Below are positions 23,920-36,292 of a DNA stretch of 64,000 nt, piece after piece. The DNA comes from Arachis hypogaea (taxonomy: Eukaryota > Streptophyta > Magnoliopsida > Fabales > Fabaceae). The position numbers and the translations under genes were made by a program. Every line of letters begins with the position of its first letter. Positions within the stretch are counted from its first letter, which is position 1. Location: contig NC_092039.1 of assembly GCF_003086295.3 (NCBI RefSeq), positions 72,435,649-72,499,648 on the forward strand, given 5' to 3'. The notes below the pieces were generated by a model. It saw only the letters and a list, made by a program, of their open reading frames with translations, was not told the origin of the DNA and did no database searches.

Positions 23920-26365
23920 AATCTCCCCATACTTAAACCAAGCTTGTCCTCATGCTAAGAATAAAGAAGGACAAGAAAAGGGTATGAACATTTATTCAAT
24001 GCAAATGAACTATATAAACCTATCTACATGCATGCAACTAAATGCAAAATGATTCTACCTACTTGATTAAAAGTAAATCAATCTCCAAGCACATATATAA
24101 GCAAGTAGGGCAAAGGTCATATGACGACTCACAAACTCTACTAATTCAAATATCAAAATGAAGTTCAAATAGGCTTGCAAGAAGAAAGCTCATGAAAGCC
24201 GGGAACAAGGAATTGAGCATCGAACCCTCACCGGAAGTGTATCCGCTCTAGTTGCTCAAGTTGCTCAAGTGTATAGGGTTGATTCACTAAATCCTCTTCT
24301 ACTCATGCTTTCTAAGATTTGTTTTTCATCTAACAATCAATAATTATTCAATGCATGCATACATTCATCATGAGGGCTTATTCATAGGTTGTAGTGGGGC
24401 TAAGGTAAAGGTAGGGATGCATATGGTCAAGTGAACTTGAAATTTGGATCTTTGATCAACTTAAACTTCCCACCTAACCTATGACCACCTATAAAATTTG
24501 AGTACTAACCTAACAACCCATTCCTTACTTTTTCACATACTCATGCATCCTCTTTTGATTCACATTTCATATGCATTGATTCTTTATTGTTTGAGCTTCA
24601 CTTTGGGACATTTTGTCCCATTTTTATTTTTTTCTCTTTTTTTCTTTTTCTATATATATATATATGTATATATATTCTTTTATATATATATATATTGTTT
24701 TTTTCTTTATCATTTTTTTCTAAAGTATATACAAATGTATCAATGCATATGGTTTTACGTATAGTGCATGGATATGTACCCAATTCCCAAAATTTTGATG
24801 AAAATATAAAAACACCCTTTTATCCCATCCCAATGTTTCCAACTCTCCCAAACTTGAATGATAAGCACTCTCACTAGCTTAAGCTAATCAAAGATCCAAA
24901 CAAGGGACATTTATTGTTTTTTACTTAAGGCTTGTAATGTGATAAAATTAAGAACAAATGGGTTAAGTATAGGCTCAAAGTTGGCTAACAATGGAAGATA
25001 AAAGGTAAGGCTATTTGGGTAAGTGAGCTATTTGAAATGATGGCCTTAATCATATAAATGCATATATACATGGAATAATGGACATAAAGAATCAAATAAA
25101 TCAAAGATTACAATCATAGAAAGAGAACAATGCACACAAGAATGGAAAATAAATGGTTATAAGATGTATATATACATGGAATAATGCATATATACATGGA
25201 ATAATGGACATAAAGAATCAAATAAATCAAAGATTACCATCATAGAAAGAGAACAATGCACACAAGAATGGAAAATAAATGGTTATAAGATGTAACCACA
25301 CAAATTGGCTTAAGACTCACATGCTTGTGTTCTTAGCTCAAAAACCATGTTCCAAAATACATTCTTCAAGCAAGTTTGTCACAAAAATTTTTTCAAATTG
25401 GTAGGGTGCCCCAAAAACAATTTTCTTGGAAAATAAATCATCACCCTAACCAAGTAGTCCTAACATAAAAAGAAGTGATAAAATATGTACAAATTCTAAC
25501 TATATGCATCCTATCATGCAATACAAGCAACTAACTAACAAAGACAAAAGTTAAGAATTTGGTGTTGAAAAAGGAAGTTGTTACCCATGGAGGTCCGTCG
25601 GACGACCTTCCCACACTTAGAAATTTGCACTGTCCTCAGTGCGTGCAAAGAAGATCAATGTAGATGGGTTGCTACAATTGATGAGATCTTTCAAAAGGTT
25701 GTGCAGATAAACTTGTTTGTAGCCCCAATTAGAAGCTTTTCCATTCCTTTCCTTCTTGGTGGCCAACCTAAAAGGAGAGAAAAAGAAAGACAAGTAAGCC
25801 CATAACAAAGATATTAAACCAAATAGAACATGGGCGGAGGCTAATGCCAACTAAGAGTAAGGTTCTCACTACATGGTAGCTACAACATGTGAGTGAGAAA
25901 GCAATTCAAGCAAAGGCATATTTACTAATGCTTGATGCAAGAATAAAGTTAAAGCATGAAGAGCACTCAAAAGCATCAATTTCAATTAGAAAGAGTGGGT
26001 CATGAAAGACATGCAAGTTCATATTAATGCACAAAGAGTATAAGAGTCATACAAGATTAAGCATTGATTTAAAAGTTTCATCACCCAACAATATCAAACA
26101 AGTCAAGAAGCACCAAGATTAACCAAGGAATTCTCAACTATTGAATATAAGACTCCAACACCATTATTAAAACAAGAACTTAGAAAAGAAAACAAGAACA
26201 AGTTATAAAAAACAAAATTAAAATGCAATGGTTGATAATATGCAAATGCAATATATAGAAGAAAATGAAAATAAGGAAAATAAAAGTGAAAATTTTGAAA
26301 AGAAAGTAAGAAAGGAAGAAAGAAGAAAGAAGAAAGAAGGAAGAAAGAAAACAGGGGAGAAATAG
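23920..26365 (-). other. Element C 3' noncoding region
   Basis: Minus-strand order from the right: SL2 hairpin GCACTG-AGGA-CAGTGC (25627-25642) and CTAAGTGTGGGAAGG just after it, a 126-bp tandem duplication (25061-25186 and 25187-25296), a second CAAGTTTGGGAGAG copy (about 24845-24860), an AT microsatellite (24651-24697) next to GGGACAAAATGTCCC (24604-24618), and the terminal hairpin (23941-23956) with TTTAAGTATGGGGAG (23924-23938) at the LTR. Open frames are short and A/T-rich; I see no gene. Confidence 0.8.
25061..25296 (-). repeat. 126-bp tandem duplication in C
   Basis: CATATATACATGGAATAATG recurs at 25061 and 25187. The following 100 or so bases, through ATGGTTATAAGATGT, are nearly identical in both copies. 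Confidence 0.9.
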
Positions 26366-26850
26366 GGCGCGGAAGGCGACGTGTACGCGACACGCATGTG
26401 TGCGCGTGGGTGGGCATACGGGACAGGCGACGCGGATGCGCATAGCACGCATACACGTGAATGGTGAAGGTGGTGACCGGCGCGGACGCACCAAGCACAC
26501 TTGCACGCTGTCACAGGCACAGAGTAGGCACAAAAGTTGCACAACTCTCTGGAAAATGTACAAGGAGTGCAGATGGGTGATCGACTCACGCGCGCATGGT
26601 GCGCTTACGCGTCGATCCGCGAATTGCCAAAAGGGCGTATACGCGCCAGGTGCGCGCACGCGTGGATTGGTTTGTGCCTCAGGCGTGGTGCTGGCGCAGT
26701 GTAGGCGCAACTCTCGGGTAAATGTATGGAGGAGTGAGAATTTCCAATCCACGCATCCGCGCACATAGCGCGCTCGTGTGGATGGTCGAAAATGATTGAG
26801 GTGCGCATACGCGCCAGGTGTGCGCATGCGCGAGTTGGTGCTCTATTTTT
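26366..26850 (-). repeat. GC-rich palindrome array of C
   Basis: CpG-rich degenerate units around ACGCG/CGCGT and GCGC (for example GGGCGTATACGCGCC, GTGCGCGCACGCGTGG), in an otherwise AT-rich element. It lies between SL1 and SL2, the same place as the arrays in A, B, E and G. The 215-, 131- and 123-residue frames across it are artefacts. Confidence 0.85.
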
Positions 26851-27033
26851 CAAAATTTTTTTCATGTTCTTGCACCAATCCAAGCATTTCAAACCTCCAA
26901 ACAGCTACCCAAACACCATAAAACCTTATTCAACCTACTAGACTACCAAATAAACTCAACAAACCAATAAAAACAAGAAATTAAACTAATTCTACCAATA
27001 TGTACAAAAGAGAAAATGAAAAGATGTTACCAT

Positions 27034-27062
27034 GGTAGGTTATCTCCCACCTAGCACTTTTG
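27034..27062 (-). promoter_or_regulatory. Stem-loop SL1 in C
   Basis: Minus strand AAAAGTGCTAG then GGTGGG-AGATAA-CCTACC (27034-27051; six pairs, one G-U). It lies downstream of the C ORF, as in E. Confidence 0.72.
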
Positions 27063-27256
27063 TTTATTGTCCTTAAGTTGGACATTTGGGAGGCTCCTTG
27101 TCATGGTGGCTTATGCTTGTATTCATCCTTGAACATCCACCAATGCATGAATCTCCAATAAGCTTTAGTCTTCAAAGATGATAACTCCAAGCCTTGATGG
27201 AGTTCCACACAAGCCATGGGCTCCCAAATTTGATTCTCCTTGTGCGATCCGGGATC

Positions 27257-28744
27257 CTACACTTTATTTTGACACCCATCTTCAAATTGATCATCATGGT
27301 TCCAATTTGGTTGCATGACCTTAGAATTTTCAATTACGCATCCAAACATTCTCCTAGACCCATGCAATTTAGTTTTACACCAACCATTGCCATTCAACTT
27401 CGAGTATGCAACCATCATGAACTTAGAGTCATGTTTCCAACCACTACACAAGTCTCTCTTACTCCTCAATCCACAAAGATCTCTAAGTTGACCATCATTT
27501 TCAAGAAAACCATCTTCAAGTTGGATAATAAAGCTTAGGGATAGAAATTTTACCCACTTGAATGTTGTGTTGGATGATGGTGACTTAGGAAGGGGGACCT
27601 CCCTACACTTAGCCAATGTGAGATCCATTCCCTTATGCTCTTCCTTGATAATTTCCACCTCTTGACAACTTCCTTCAACTTCAACCTCTTCCTCTTGGTA
27701 GCTGTCTTCCAATTCAATCTCTTCTTTATTGCTCACCAAGGGCATGAGAGGTGAGGTATCTTCTTCTTTGATCTTAACTTCAAGCTCAAGAGGAGAGGAT
27801 TCAATTGTAGATAAGAAATTCTCAATGATTGAATCTATCTCTTGATCAACCTCTTCCAATCTTTCATCATTCGTACCATGCCTTGGAGGTTGCGCATTAT
27901 CCTCCTCAACACCAAATTCAGGCTCATTGGAAGAAGGTTCAACAACTTCCACAAGCTCATCAACAATATCACTTGGTGTGGAAGTGTTTTCAAGTTTGAA
28001 ATCCACCTCTTGTTCAACTTCACCTAGGTCTTCAACCACTTCTTCTTCATTAACAATCTTTTCCTCCTCCACTTGTTGCAAGATATACCCCATCTCCTTG
28101 TCCTCATGTTGAGACTCTAAAATCTCCTTCATGCTCCTTTCTTCGGTTGATTTTTCACACTCATCCGTGGAGATGCTTTGTTTGTTGCATGAGTCCCTTG
28201 AGTTCAAGCTAGTGGTAATGTTAGCAAACTGAGCCATGATTTTTTCAAATATGGAAGGTGATTCATCTTGTGGTTGAGAATTCTCATACATTGGAGGTGG
28301 TTCATCTTGGTAATAGTATGGAGGTGGTAGTTCTTGAGGGTATTGGGGGTTGAATTGGGGTAGTTCTTCATATGGTTCATATGGTTCACAAGGTGGTTGG
28401 TATGGTGGATATGGGTTGGGGTCATATAGAGGTGTTTGGTGAAAAGGGGCTTGTGAGTAAGGTGGTTCAAAATCATGTTGAGGGGGTGGTTCATAGGCAT
28501 GTGGTGGTGGTTGTTGACAATCACAATAAGGGTCACCACATCCATGAGATTGATATGCATTAGGATGAGAGTTATACCCATAAGAAACCGGAGGTTGTTG
28601 TTGCCAAGAAGGGTGATCAATCCTTTGACGTTCCTCCCATCTTTGGTTGTACCCAAATCCTTGATGCATATTGTCATGGTAGCTCCCATTTCCTACAACA
28701 TAATTTGAACCAAACTCATAGCCAAAGTGAGGATGAGAATTCAT
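27257..28744 (-). CDS. Element C ORF: unknown protein of non-autonomous retrotransposon, C-terminus cut by stop
   Basis: I do not recognise a family. ATG at 28744 was chosen because it aligns with the ATG of the E homologue (MNSHP...FEFGSN). 495 residues: residues 1-150 are Pro/Gln/Tyr-rich (PYPPYQPPCEPYEPYEELPQF), with a helical stretch containing EERSMKEI. Then comes a Glu-rich acidic region (EEEVVEDLGEVEQEVDF), and a conserved C-terminal region (TTFKWVKFLSLSF ... DGQLRDLCGLRSKR ... LHGSRRMFG). It ends at TAG 27257-27259 where E reads TGG (KVWDPG), so about 45 residues are lost; beyond the stop the E-like sequence decays. It is the only long ORF of C and occupies the gag position after the primer site. 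It may be a gag-like or RNA-binding structural protein, but nothing here proves that. Confidence 0.7.
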   Translation of the reverse strand: MNSHPHFGYEFGSNYVVGNGSYHDNMHQGFGYNQRWEERQRIDHPSWQQQPPVSYGYNSHPNAYQSHGCGDPYCDCQQPPPHAYEPPPQHDFEPPYSQAPFHQTPLYDPNPYPPYQPPCEPYEPYEELPQFNPQYPQELPPPYYYQDEPPPMYENSQPQDESPSIFEKIMAQFANITTSLNSRDSCNKQSISTDECEKSTEERSMKEILESQHEDKEMGYILQQVEEEKIVNEEEVVEDLGEVEQEVDFKLENTSTPSDIVDELVEVVEPSSNEPEFGVEEDNAQPPRHGTNDERLEEVDQEIDSIIENFLSTIESSPLELEVKIKEEDTSPLMPLVSNKEEIELEDSYQEEEVEVEGSCQEVEIIKEEHKGMDLTLAKCREVPLPKSPSSNTTFKWVKFLSLSFIIQLEDGFLENDGQLRDLCGLRSKRDLCSGWKHDSKFMMVAYSKLNGNGWCKTKLHGSRRMFGCVIENSKVMQPNWNHDDQFEDGCQNKV

Positions 28745-28894
28745 AACAGCAAATAAAAACAAAAACTAGTAAAAATAAGAACAAAGTCCTAAACCTAACA
28801 AAAACTAACAAACAAACAAAAGGCAAACATATTCACATATTCACAATAGCCAATAATGTAACACCATTGCAACTCCTCGGCAACGGCGCCATTT
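28745..28894 (-). other. Element C primer site and short leader
   Basis: Minus strand TGGCGCCGTTGCCGAGGAG (28873-28891), a near-perfect match to the tRNA-Asp 3' end, just inside the LTR, then a leader of about 130 bp without an ORF. Confidence 0.9.
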
Positions 28895-30796
28895 TGATGA
28901 TCGGATTCTTGACGGTTTAGAATTCATCTAATGGAGTCTCGTTGTAAAGTATAGTTTCCAAACCAATCAGTAATCCTTTCATGCAAAAATTTTGGTTGTC
29001 ACAAAGAACAAACCCCAAATAAGAATTAACCGGAGTATTTGGACTCTGGGTCGTCTCACAAGGAGTTGCAATGAAGTGTATGATTATTGGTTATGAGGTA
29101 TTTTGGGGTTTTTGAGATTTTGGACAAGAAATGTAAATGACAAAGAAAATAAACTAGCAACTAACAAAACTCTTGGCGAGATATGAAAATTAGAAGTCCT
29201 ATCCTAGTTATCCTCCTTAATTATGACCACAAATTGTTTATTGCTACCACCTCGTTAACCTCTAACGAAGGAGGAAAGTCAAGTGGATGAATTAACTTGA
29301 TTACACAAGTCCTAGCCAACTCCCAAAGGAAAGGCTAGCGTTAGTGGTATGCAAATCAATTAGCAACTTCCAATTATCAATCAATCAAAGGAATTGGATA
29401 ACTCAAGCGTCACTAATTACTCCACCTAAGCCAAGAGTAAAGAGAACTAACAAAAGAAATAAAAAAGTACTCTTGGCTAGACATAGGTAATTGAGATTAC
29501 CATCCTTGTCTACAAACCATATATTGATAATTATGAGAGGTCAACCTATTAAGTCTACTTCCAAAGCCTTAAGTACGTAATATCTACTCCTAGGCTTGAA
29601 GTACGTCAAATAGGCTTGATCACATCAACCCATAAGGTCTAACCTCACTACTAATTAACCTAGTAGTAGGCTAGTGTCAATGGATATCAAATTGATCACC
29701 AAGGGTTCTCAAATTACCAATTCATTGAGACCCAATGACTTAAGGTCACTCAATTCCCTTAGCCTAGGCCAAGAGTAGAGGAAACTACTCAAAAACTAGT
29801 GAAAGCATTTTGACAAACACCTAGAGTGCAAGAAAAGTAAACATCATAAAATGGAAGAATTAAAAGAACCCATAACTATCATGAACAAGAAATCAATAAT
29901 AACAATCAAGATCAACATAAAAGAGACATGGAAACATAAATTTCCATTAAAGAAAATTGAAATCAACAAATGTTCATAAACATAAAAAAGGACAAAATAA
30001 GAGATTAACAAGAGAAACTAGAAGAACAAAGACAATAGAACAGTAAAATGTAAAGAGAATTGAAATCAAAACAACAATTGAAAGATGAATTTGAGAGTGA
30101 TTAACCTAACTTTACCCTAATTTCTATCCAAAATCTAGAGAGAGGAGAGAGCCTATCTCTCTAGAATTCTACCCTAAAACATGATGAAAACTAAACTATG
30201 ACTACTTGGTTCATTCCCCCTTCAATCCTTTGGTTCAATAGCATCAGAAATGAGTTGGATTGGCCCAAAATGAGCTAGAAGTCGCTGGCCACGAGTTGCT
30301 CTTTAGTGAGTCACGTGCTCAATCGGTGCGTCCATGCACATTGCGCGCGCCCCCCCTATACACGAAGCAACATATGGCAAAATATGTATCATTTCGAAGC
30401 CCCGGATGTTAGCTTTCCAACGCAACTAGAACCACCTCATTTGGACCTTTGTAGCTCAAGTTATGGTTGTTTGAGTGCGAAGAGGTCAGGCTTGACAACT
30501 TTACAGTTCCTTCATTTCTTCATGAGTTCTCCCACTTTGCATTCTTTTCTCCTCACTTCTTTCATCCAATACTTGCCTTATGAGCGTGAAATTACTCAAC
30601 AAACATATCAAGGCATCGAATGGAATTAAAGTGAATTAAAATCACTAATTTTAGGGGCTAAAAAGCATGTTTTCACATTTAAGCACAAATCAAGGGAGAA
30701 TTACAAAACCATACTATTTCATTGAATAAATGTGAGAAAATGTGATAAAATCCCCAAAAATAAGCACAAGATAAACCACAAAATCGGGGTTTATCA
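28895..30796 (-). repeat. 5' LTR of element C
   Basis: 1,902 bp, plus strand TGATGATCGG ... GGGTTTATCA, followed by CGTGC. Differs from 22041-23919 at scattered positions and by a 20-bp-scale indel near 29145. Confidence 0.95.
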
Positions 30797-30801
30797 CGTG
30801 C

Positions 30802-33023
30802 CACTTGAAGCTATGAGCGTGGCACGCCAAGCCAACATTCCAGCAAAGAAGGTTGAAGAATTTCACATGGGCGTGCCACTTGGAGCTCTGGGCGTGGTAC
30901 GCCAAGTTGTGAAGCCAAGTCTCAAAGAGGGCGTGCCACTTGGTGCTATAGGCGTGGCACGCCAAGTTTGTGAAGCCAAGATTTCAAAGAGGGCATGCCA
31001 CTAGGTATTTTGGGCGTGGCACGCCAGGCTTAAGTTCCAGAGGAGTGATTTTGAGCCCCACTATGGGCGTGGCACGCCAAGAAGTGGGTGTGGCATGCCG
31101 GGGCATATGCCAGCCTGACCTCCTCTCATTCAAATAAAGATATCTTGAGTTAAACAACTCCAAATGGGGTGATTCCAGTGCCATTAAAAAGTAGACATCC
31201 AGAGCTTTCAAAAAATATATAACACTTTATGATAGACACTAGAATTGATGAAGATATTAACCCCGAAAACACAGGGCTTTCAAAGACGTCACTGCAGAGT
31301 TATGAGTCTGACCTCTTCTTCATCAAAGTTACATAACTTGAGTTGTAGAGATTCAAATGACGTGATCTTGGTGGCTTTGGAAAGCTGACATCAATAGCTT
31401 TCCAACGATATATAACACTTTAGGGTGGACGTTAAAGCGAGAGGTGCAAAAGGCCATTAATTCAGCATTGCAAAACCTGGGCGTGCCACTTGATATCGAA
31501 GGCGTGGCACACCAGCTTTATTTTCATAATGAGCGTGCCACCTGGGGTTCTGGGTGTGGCACGCCAGTTCTAATGGCCAGAGAGCATCATTTAAGGTGTG
31601 GCACACCAAAGAGTGGGCGTGGCATGCCAGTTTCATAATATATGGGCGTGGCACGCTAGAGAGTGGGCGTGGCACGCCGGGCTACCTGACAGACTGACCT
31701 ATCTACCTTCAAATGGGCATAACTTGAGCTACAGAGGTTAAAATGAGTTGATTTTAAATGCGTTGGAAAGATAACATTTAGGGCTTTCCAACAATATATA
31801 ATACTTTATAGTGGACATTCATTTTGTGGCCCAACCAACTCCATACTTTCAACGTTGCAAAGTGGGTCATACTCCAAAGGACAAAATCAAGTGGGAGTGA
31901 CACTTGGAACCACATGCCAACTTCTCCCTGTAGCCCTCAACCTTCAATCAAGCCCACTCAAACTCTCATTCAAGCCACACTTATCAATCAATCAAGGCCA
32001 CAAGAAGAGTCTAGAATAGTTTATTTTCATTTCATTGTAATTTGCTTTTAATTTCATTTAACTTTGTAATTTAGGAGAGCCTATATAAGGGCCTTAGTTT
32101 CATAGAATTACTCATGTTGGATTGAGGGAAGTCTTAGGACCCTCTCCGTTCACCATCAATTTCTTCTCTTTTCTTTCTTTCCTTGTAAATATTTTAGCTA
32201 TGAATCACTAACTCTTTCCATTGGGAAAGATAGCTCTATTGTTTTTCAATGGATTGATTGTTTTTATTCTTCTTCTTCTTCTCTTCATCTCTCTTTGATT
32301 TACTTGAAAGAATTGCGTTCTTCATTCTAGCATTCAATTATATTGGAAAATAAATTGAATGTAATTAGGTTTTATGGGAACCTTGGAAGAGGAAACATAA
32401 AACCATGCTTGAAATTCTTTCTCACACTTGAATAGATTTGGGTTTTGGTGTTTGGATATGGTGACATATAATCTTCCCTCTACTTGGATCTAGGAAAGTG
32501 TGTGGTATAATCAAGGACCATTCTTCATCTCTTCTCATGAGAAATTGGACCAAGGAATTGGCTATTGATCAAGATTTGAGAGACTGAATCAGCAAGGGAT
32601 TGGTGTTCAATCAATCATGATTGCCAAGAGGTCAATGAGTTGCATGATTGAAGATGAGATGAAGTCAATTAATCTAGAGAATGCAATATCTCTTTATCCC
32701 AATGTTTATTTTATCTTTCTTTCTTTTATTTACTTTATGGTTATTTAAATTTTCTGCACTTTACATTTCCAGCACTTTACTTTATTGTACTTTACTTTCC
32801 TTGCCATTTACTTTCTTGCACTTTATTGCTTTTCATATTTTCTGTTGCTTATCATCCAATTATGCTTGTCTAACTAGGCTAATTAATCAACTATTGCTTG
32901 CTTAATCCAATGAATCTCTGTGGATATGATCCCACTCTACTGTGGGTTATTACTTGACGACAATTTGGTGCGCTTGCCAAAGAACGGATTCATTATTTGT
33001 GGGTAGTGAATTCTGGGTCATCA
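30802..33023 (+). repeat. 5' LTR of D, right part
   Basis: Continues the D LTR. A GGCGTGGCACGCC palindrome array spans 30802-31680. It is interrupted by three tandem copies of the U3 module (about 31130-31220, 31325-31430, 31710-31815). A TATA-like CTATATAAGG lies at 32081-32090, and a U5 hairpin CCCAC-TCTACT-GTGGG at 32931-32946. The LTR ends TGGGTCATCA at 33023. With the left part it is about 2.4 kb. No ORF of substance. Confidence 0.92.
32081..32090 (+). promoter_or_regulatory. Probable TATA box of D 5' LTR
   Basis: CTATATAAGG in the LTR, downstream of the U3 module, at the position where F has CCTATATAAAGG and E has GCTATAAAG. Confidence 0.6.
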
Positions 33024-33314
33024 AGTTTTATGGTGCTGTTGCCGGGGATTGGCTTAAATTTGACAGTGATTAAATTGATTGGAAAGCTAGATTACACAAT
33101 TTAAATTCCTTATTATTTTAATTTCTTTTATTTAGCATTTTTTAATTATATTTTGAGCTCTATTTTGTTCTTCTTTGATTATCTTATTTAGTGTCTATAT
33201 TTTCACTCTTCTAACTGTTTGATCAATTGCACCACTCACACTAACAACTACTCTAACAAAAGTAATTTCTTCATCCATTTTCTTTCTTGCTTTTTTTTTG
33301 CCTTGGTTGGTTGT
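33024..33314 (+). other. Element D primer site and leader
   Basis: A primer site at 33031-33047 reads TGGTGCTGTTGCCGGGG (tRNA-Asp with two mismatches). The leader is T-rich. The frame is open from 33219, but the homologous gag start is the ATG at 33315. Confidence 0.88.
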
Positions 33315-34742
33315 ATGACAGGTAGGAGAAGCGGGGCTTCAACTTCCTTTGATTCTGAACCTGAGAGGACCTTCCTTAGATTAAGGAGGGAAGCAAGATG
33401 GAAGAGAGTCGTTGGTGCTGAGGAAGAGGAAGAGTATTTTGAAACAAACTTGGAGGATAATATGGAGAATCACCATGAGGAAGAAGTTCATAACCATGCC
33501 AGAGAAGGTCCAGTCAATCATGATGGGCAAGAAAGGAGAGTCTTAGGCTCCTACATCAACCCAAATCCAGGAAATTATGGTAGCAGCATCCTAAAGCCAA
33601 CAATTCATGCCAATAATTTTGAGCTGAAGCCTAAGCTCATCACACTTATTCAGAATAATTGCTCATATAGAGGAAGTTCCCAAGAAGACCCTAATCAACA
33701 TCTCAGCACATTCTTGAGGATATGCGATACTGTAAAGTCCAACGGGATACACCCTGACATCTACAAACTACTCTTGTTCCCTTTCTTACTCAGAGATAAG
33801 GCAACAAAGTGGTTGGAATCATTCCCCAAGGACAGTCTAACTACATGGGAGGAGGTCGTGAACAGATTCCTTGCAAGATTTTACCCTCCACAAAGAATCA
33901 ACAGGCTGAGAGATGAGGTGCAAACTTTCAGACAACAAGATGGAGAAACACTCTATGAGGCCTGGGAGAGATTTAAAGATCTAACAAGAAGATGCCCACC
34001 GGAAATGTTCAATGAATGGGTATAACTTCATATCTTTTATGAGGGACTATCCTATGAAGCAAAGAAGGCAGTGGATCATTCTTCAGGAGGCTCACTCAAC
34101 AAAAAGAAAACCATTGAAGAGGCCATAGATGTCATTGTGACTGTAGCTGAAAATGAGTATTTCTATGCCTCGGAAAGGACTCGGAAGAAGGGAATGCTAG
34201 AACTCAACTATGTAGATGCTTTGTTAGCTCAGAACAAGACAATTGTAGAACAAATAGCAGCCTTAATCAAGAGGATGGAGGCCAACCAAGCCTCAGTCAT
34301 TCAAGACCAAACTCCTCAACAAGAAGGGAATGCATCAGAATCTGAAGGTGATTGGGAACAAGCTAATTATATGCACAATTCATCCAGAACACCATATGAC
34401 CCACACTCTAAGACATACAACCAAGGTCGGAAGAACCACCCAAACTTTGGGTGGGGAAATCAACAAAACCACAACCAGGACCACAACAAGCCTTATTCAT
34501 CAAATCAGCATCCCAAGCACAACCCCAACCATCAAACAGGGAACCATAGACCCTACCATAACAACCAACCCATACACAACAACCTCAATTAAGATGAACC
34601 ATCCTTAATTATGCAACCATGCGAAATCAAGAGCAACTTCGAGAGGATGGAGGTTGCAATGGCACAACTGTCATCCCAGATCTCAGGAGCAGTCTTCACC
34701 CTCATGGACAGACAAGCACAAACTGACAAAAAGATAGATGCT
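33315..34742 (+). pseudogene. Element D gag (5' part; continues at 44354)
   Basis: Starts MTGRRSGASTSFDSEPERT, parallel to the G gag start (PEPERTLKR). The capsid region (about residues 150-235) reads YKLLLFPFLLRDKATKWLE ... FYPPQRINRLRDEV ... MFNEWV. TAA at 34023-34025 stands where relatives have Gln (EWVQLDIFYYGL). A later part has MLELNYVDALLAQNK and YNQGRKNHPNFGWGNQQ; a second stop is at 34590-34592. Insertion E splits it after Ala (KKIDA|NQEKY), and the frame resumes exactly at 44354. No CCHC knuckle seen. Confidence 0.92.
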
Positions 34743-36175
34743 TGATAAACCCATATTTTATGGTTTATCTTGTTCTTAATTGAGTGGATTTTATCAACTC
34801 TTCACCCACTTATTCATACTATTTGCATGGTTTTGTATTTGCCTTCCTAATTATGTGCTTTGATTGAAAACATGCTTCTTTGACCTTAATTTTATTAATA
34901 TTAATTCTCCTCTTATACCATTAGATGCCTTGATATGTGTGTTAAGTGTTTTCAGAGATTACAAGGCAGGAATGGCTCAGAGGATGGAAAGGAAGCATGC
35001 AAAAGTGGAAGGAATACAAGAAGTTGGAGAAACTGCTAAGCTGTCCAGCCTGACCTCTTCGCACTCAAACAATGATAACTTTAGCTACAGAGGTCCAAAC
35101 GACGCGGTTCTAGTTGCGTTGGAAAGCTAATATTCGGGGCTTCGATTTGATATATAATATGCCATAGTGGCCCTGACGCTAGACGACGCGACCGCGTGCT
35201 CCATGCGGCCGCGTCGCAAGTGACAAAAGTCAGCGAAGTTAAATTCGCAACCAGCGAATTCTGGGCTGTTTCTGACCCAGTTCTCGGCCCAGAAAACACA
35301 GATTAGAGGCTATAAAGTGGGGGAATGCATCCATTCATTATCATTCACTCATAATTCACTTCTCATGATTTAGATTTGTTTTGAGAGAGGTTCTCTCCTC
35401 TCTCTCTTAGGATTAGGACTTCTCTTAGTTTTAGGAGTAACTCTCAATCCCAGGTTCTTTATTTTATTATTTTATTTTAGTTTGTTAATGTTGGTTTACG
35501 AACTCCATGTTAGAATTTATTTCTTAATTAATGTTATTTGAGGTATTCCAATTCATGATTGCTTTCTTTTATTTACATGATTACTGCTCTCCATCTGAAG
35601 ACATTTTTTATTCAGTAAATTTACTATTTTCTTCCTTTTGGCTTTGGTTAAGTAATTGGTAACGCTTGAGCTATCAATAAAGCAGTGATTGAAATTGGGA
35701 GTTGCTCCAATAACTCTAGTCTTTCCATCGGAATTGACTAGGACCTGAGGATTAAGCTAATTAATCCATTTGATCTACCTTCATAGTTAGAGGTTAACAA
35801 AGTGAGATTAAAATTCAAATTTCATCACTGTTGACAAGGATAGGACCTCCAGTTCTTATACCTTGCCAAGAGATTTTATTATTATTATTTTATGTTACTT
35901 GCCATTCAACATACTGCTCCCTTAATTTCTGAAAACCCTACCACTACTTTCTCAAATCCCCAAATTTACAAACTCATAACCAATAATAAGAACATACCTC
36001 CCTGCAATTCCTTGAGAAGACGACCCGAGATTTAATACTCGGTTATCAATTTTAAAGGGGTTTGTTACTTGTGACAACCAAAACTTTGTACGAAGGGATT
36101 TTTGTCAGTTTAGAGACTATACCTACAACGCGACTGTTTTTATGAAATTCTTTACTGGTAAAAATCCTAACGTCA
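34743..36175 (+). repeat. 5' LTR of element E
   Basis: 1,433 bp. U3 module at about 35060-35165; a CpG-rich palindromic patch (GACGCGACCGCGTG ... GCGGCCGCGTCGC) at 35175-35220; TATA-like GCTATAAAG at 35310. The 88-residue frame 34864-35130 is non-coding LTR sequence. Confidence 0.95.
35310..35317 (+). promoter_or_regulatory. Probable TATA box of E 5' LTR
   Basis: CTATAAAG, shortly before the likely transcript start; conserved in the 3' LTR. Confidence 0.55.
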
Positions 36176-36292
36176 AAATGGCGCCGTTGCTGGGGAATTG
36201 CAAACGTGTGCCTTATTATTGGTTATTGTAAATAATAAAAAAAATTATTTTGCTTGTTTATTTATTTTTGTTTTTAATTTTTATTAATTACT
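36176..36292 (+). other. Element E primer site and leader
   Basis: TGGCGCCGTTGCTGGGG at 36179-36195 (tRNA-Asp, one mismatch), then an A/T-rich leader of about 95 bp before the ORF ATG. Confidence 0.92.

Larger units (their letters stand above)
22041..30796 (-). mobile_element. Element C: non-autonomous LTR retrotransposon with a novel ORF
   Basis: 8,756 bp, TSD CGTGC (22036-22040 and 30797-30801). LTRs 22041-23919 and 28895-30796. On the minus strand it begins TGATAAACCC and ends ATCCGATCATCA, like element E. Internal region: primer site, ORF of about 500 codons, SL1, GC-palindrome array, SL2, long noncoding region, polypurine motif. No gag or pol homology was seen, so it must be mobilised in trans. 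A sister family of E by ORF and noncoding landmarks. Confidence 0.95.

Noticed and set aside
26103..26892. Overlapping minus-strand open frames of 95-215 residues (Cys/Arg/His-rich)
   Set aside because: They run through the GC-palindrome array of C. High GC removes stops, several frames are open at once, and there is no conserved motif.
33219..33314. Upstream start extending D gag by 32 residues
   Set aside because: The extension is hydrophobic and leader-like. Alignment with the G gag start (PEPERT near residue 20) favours the ATG at 33315.
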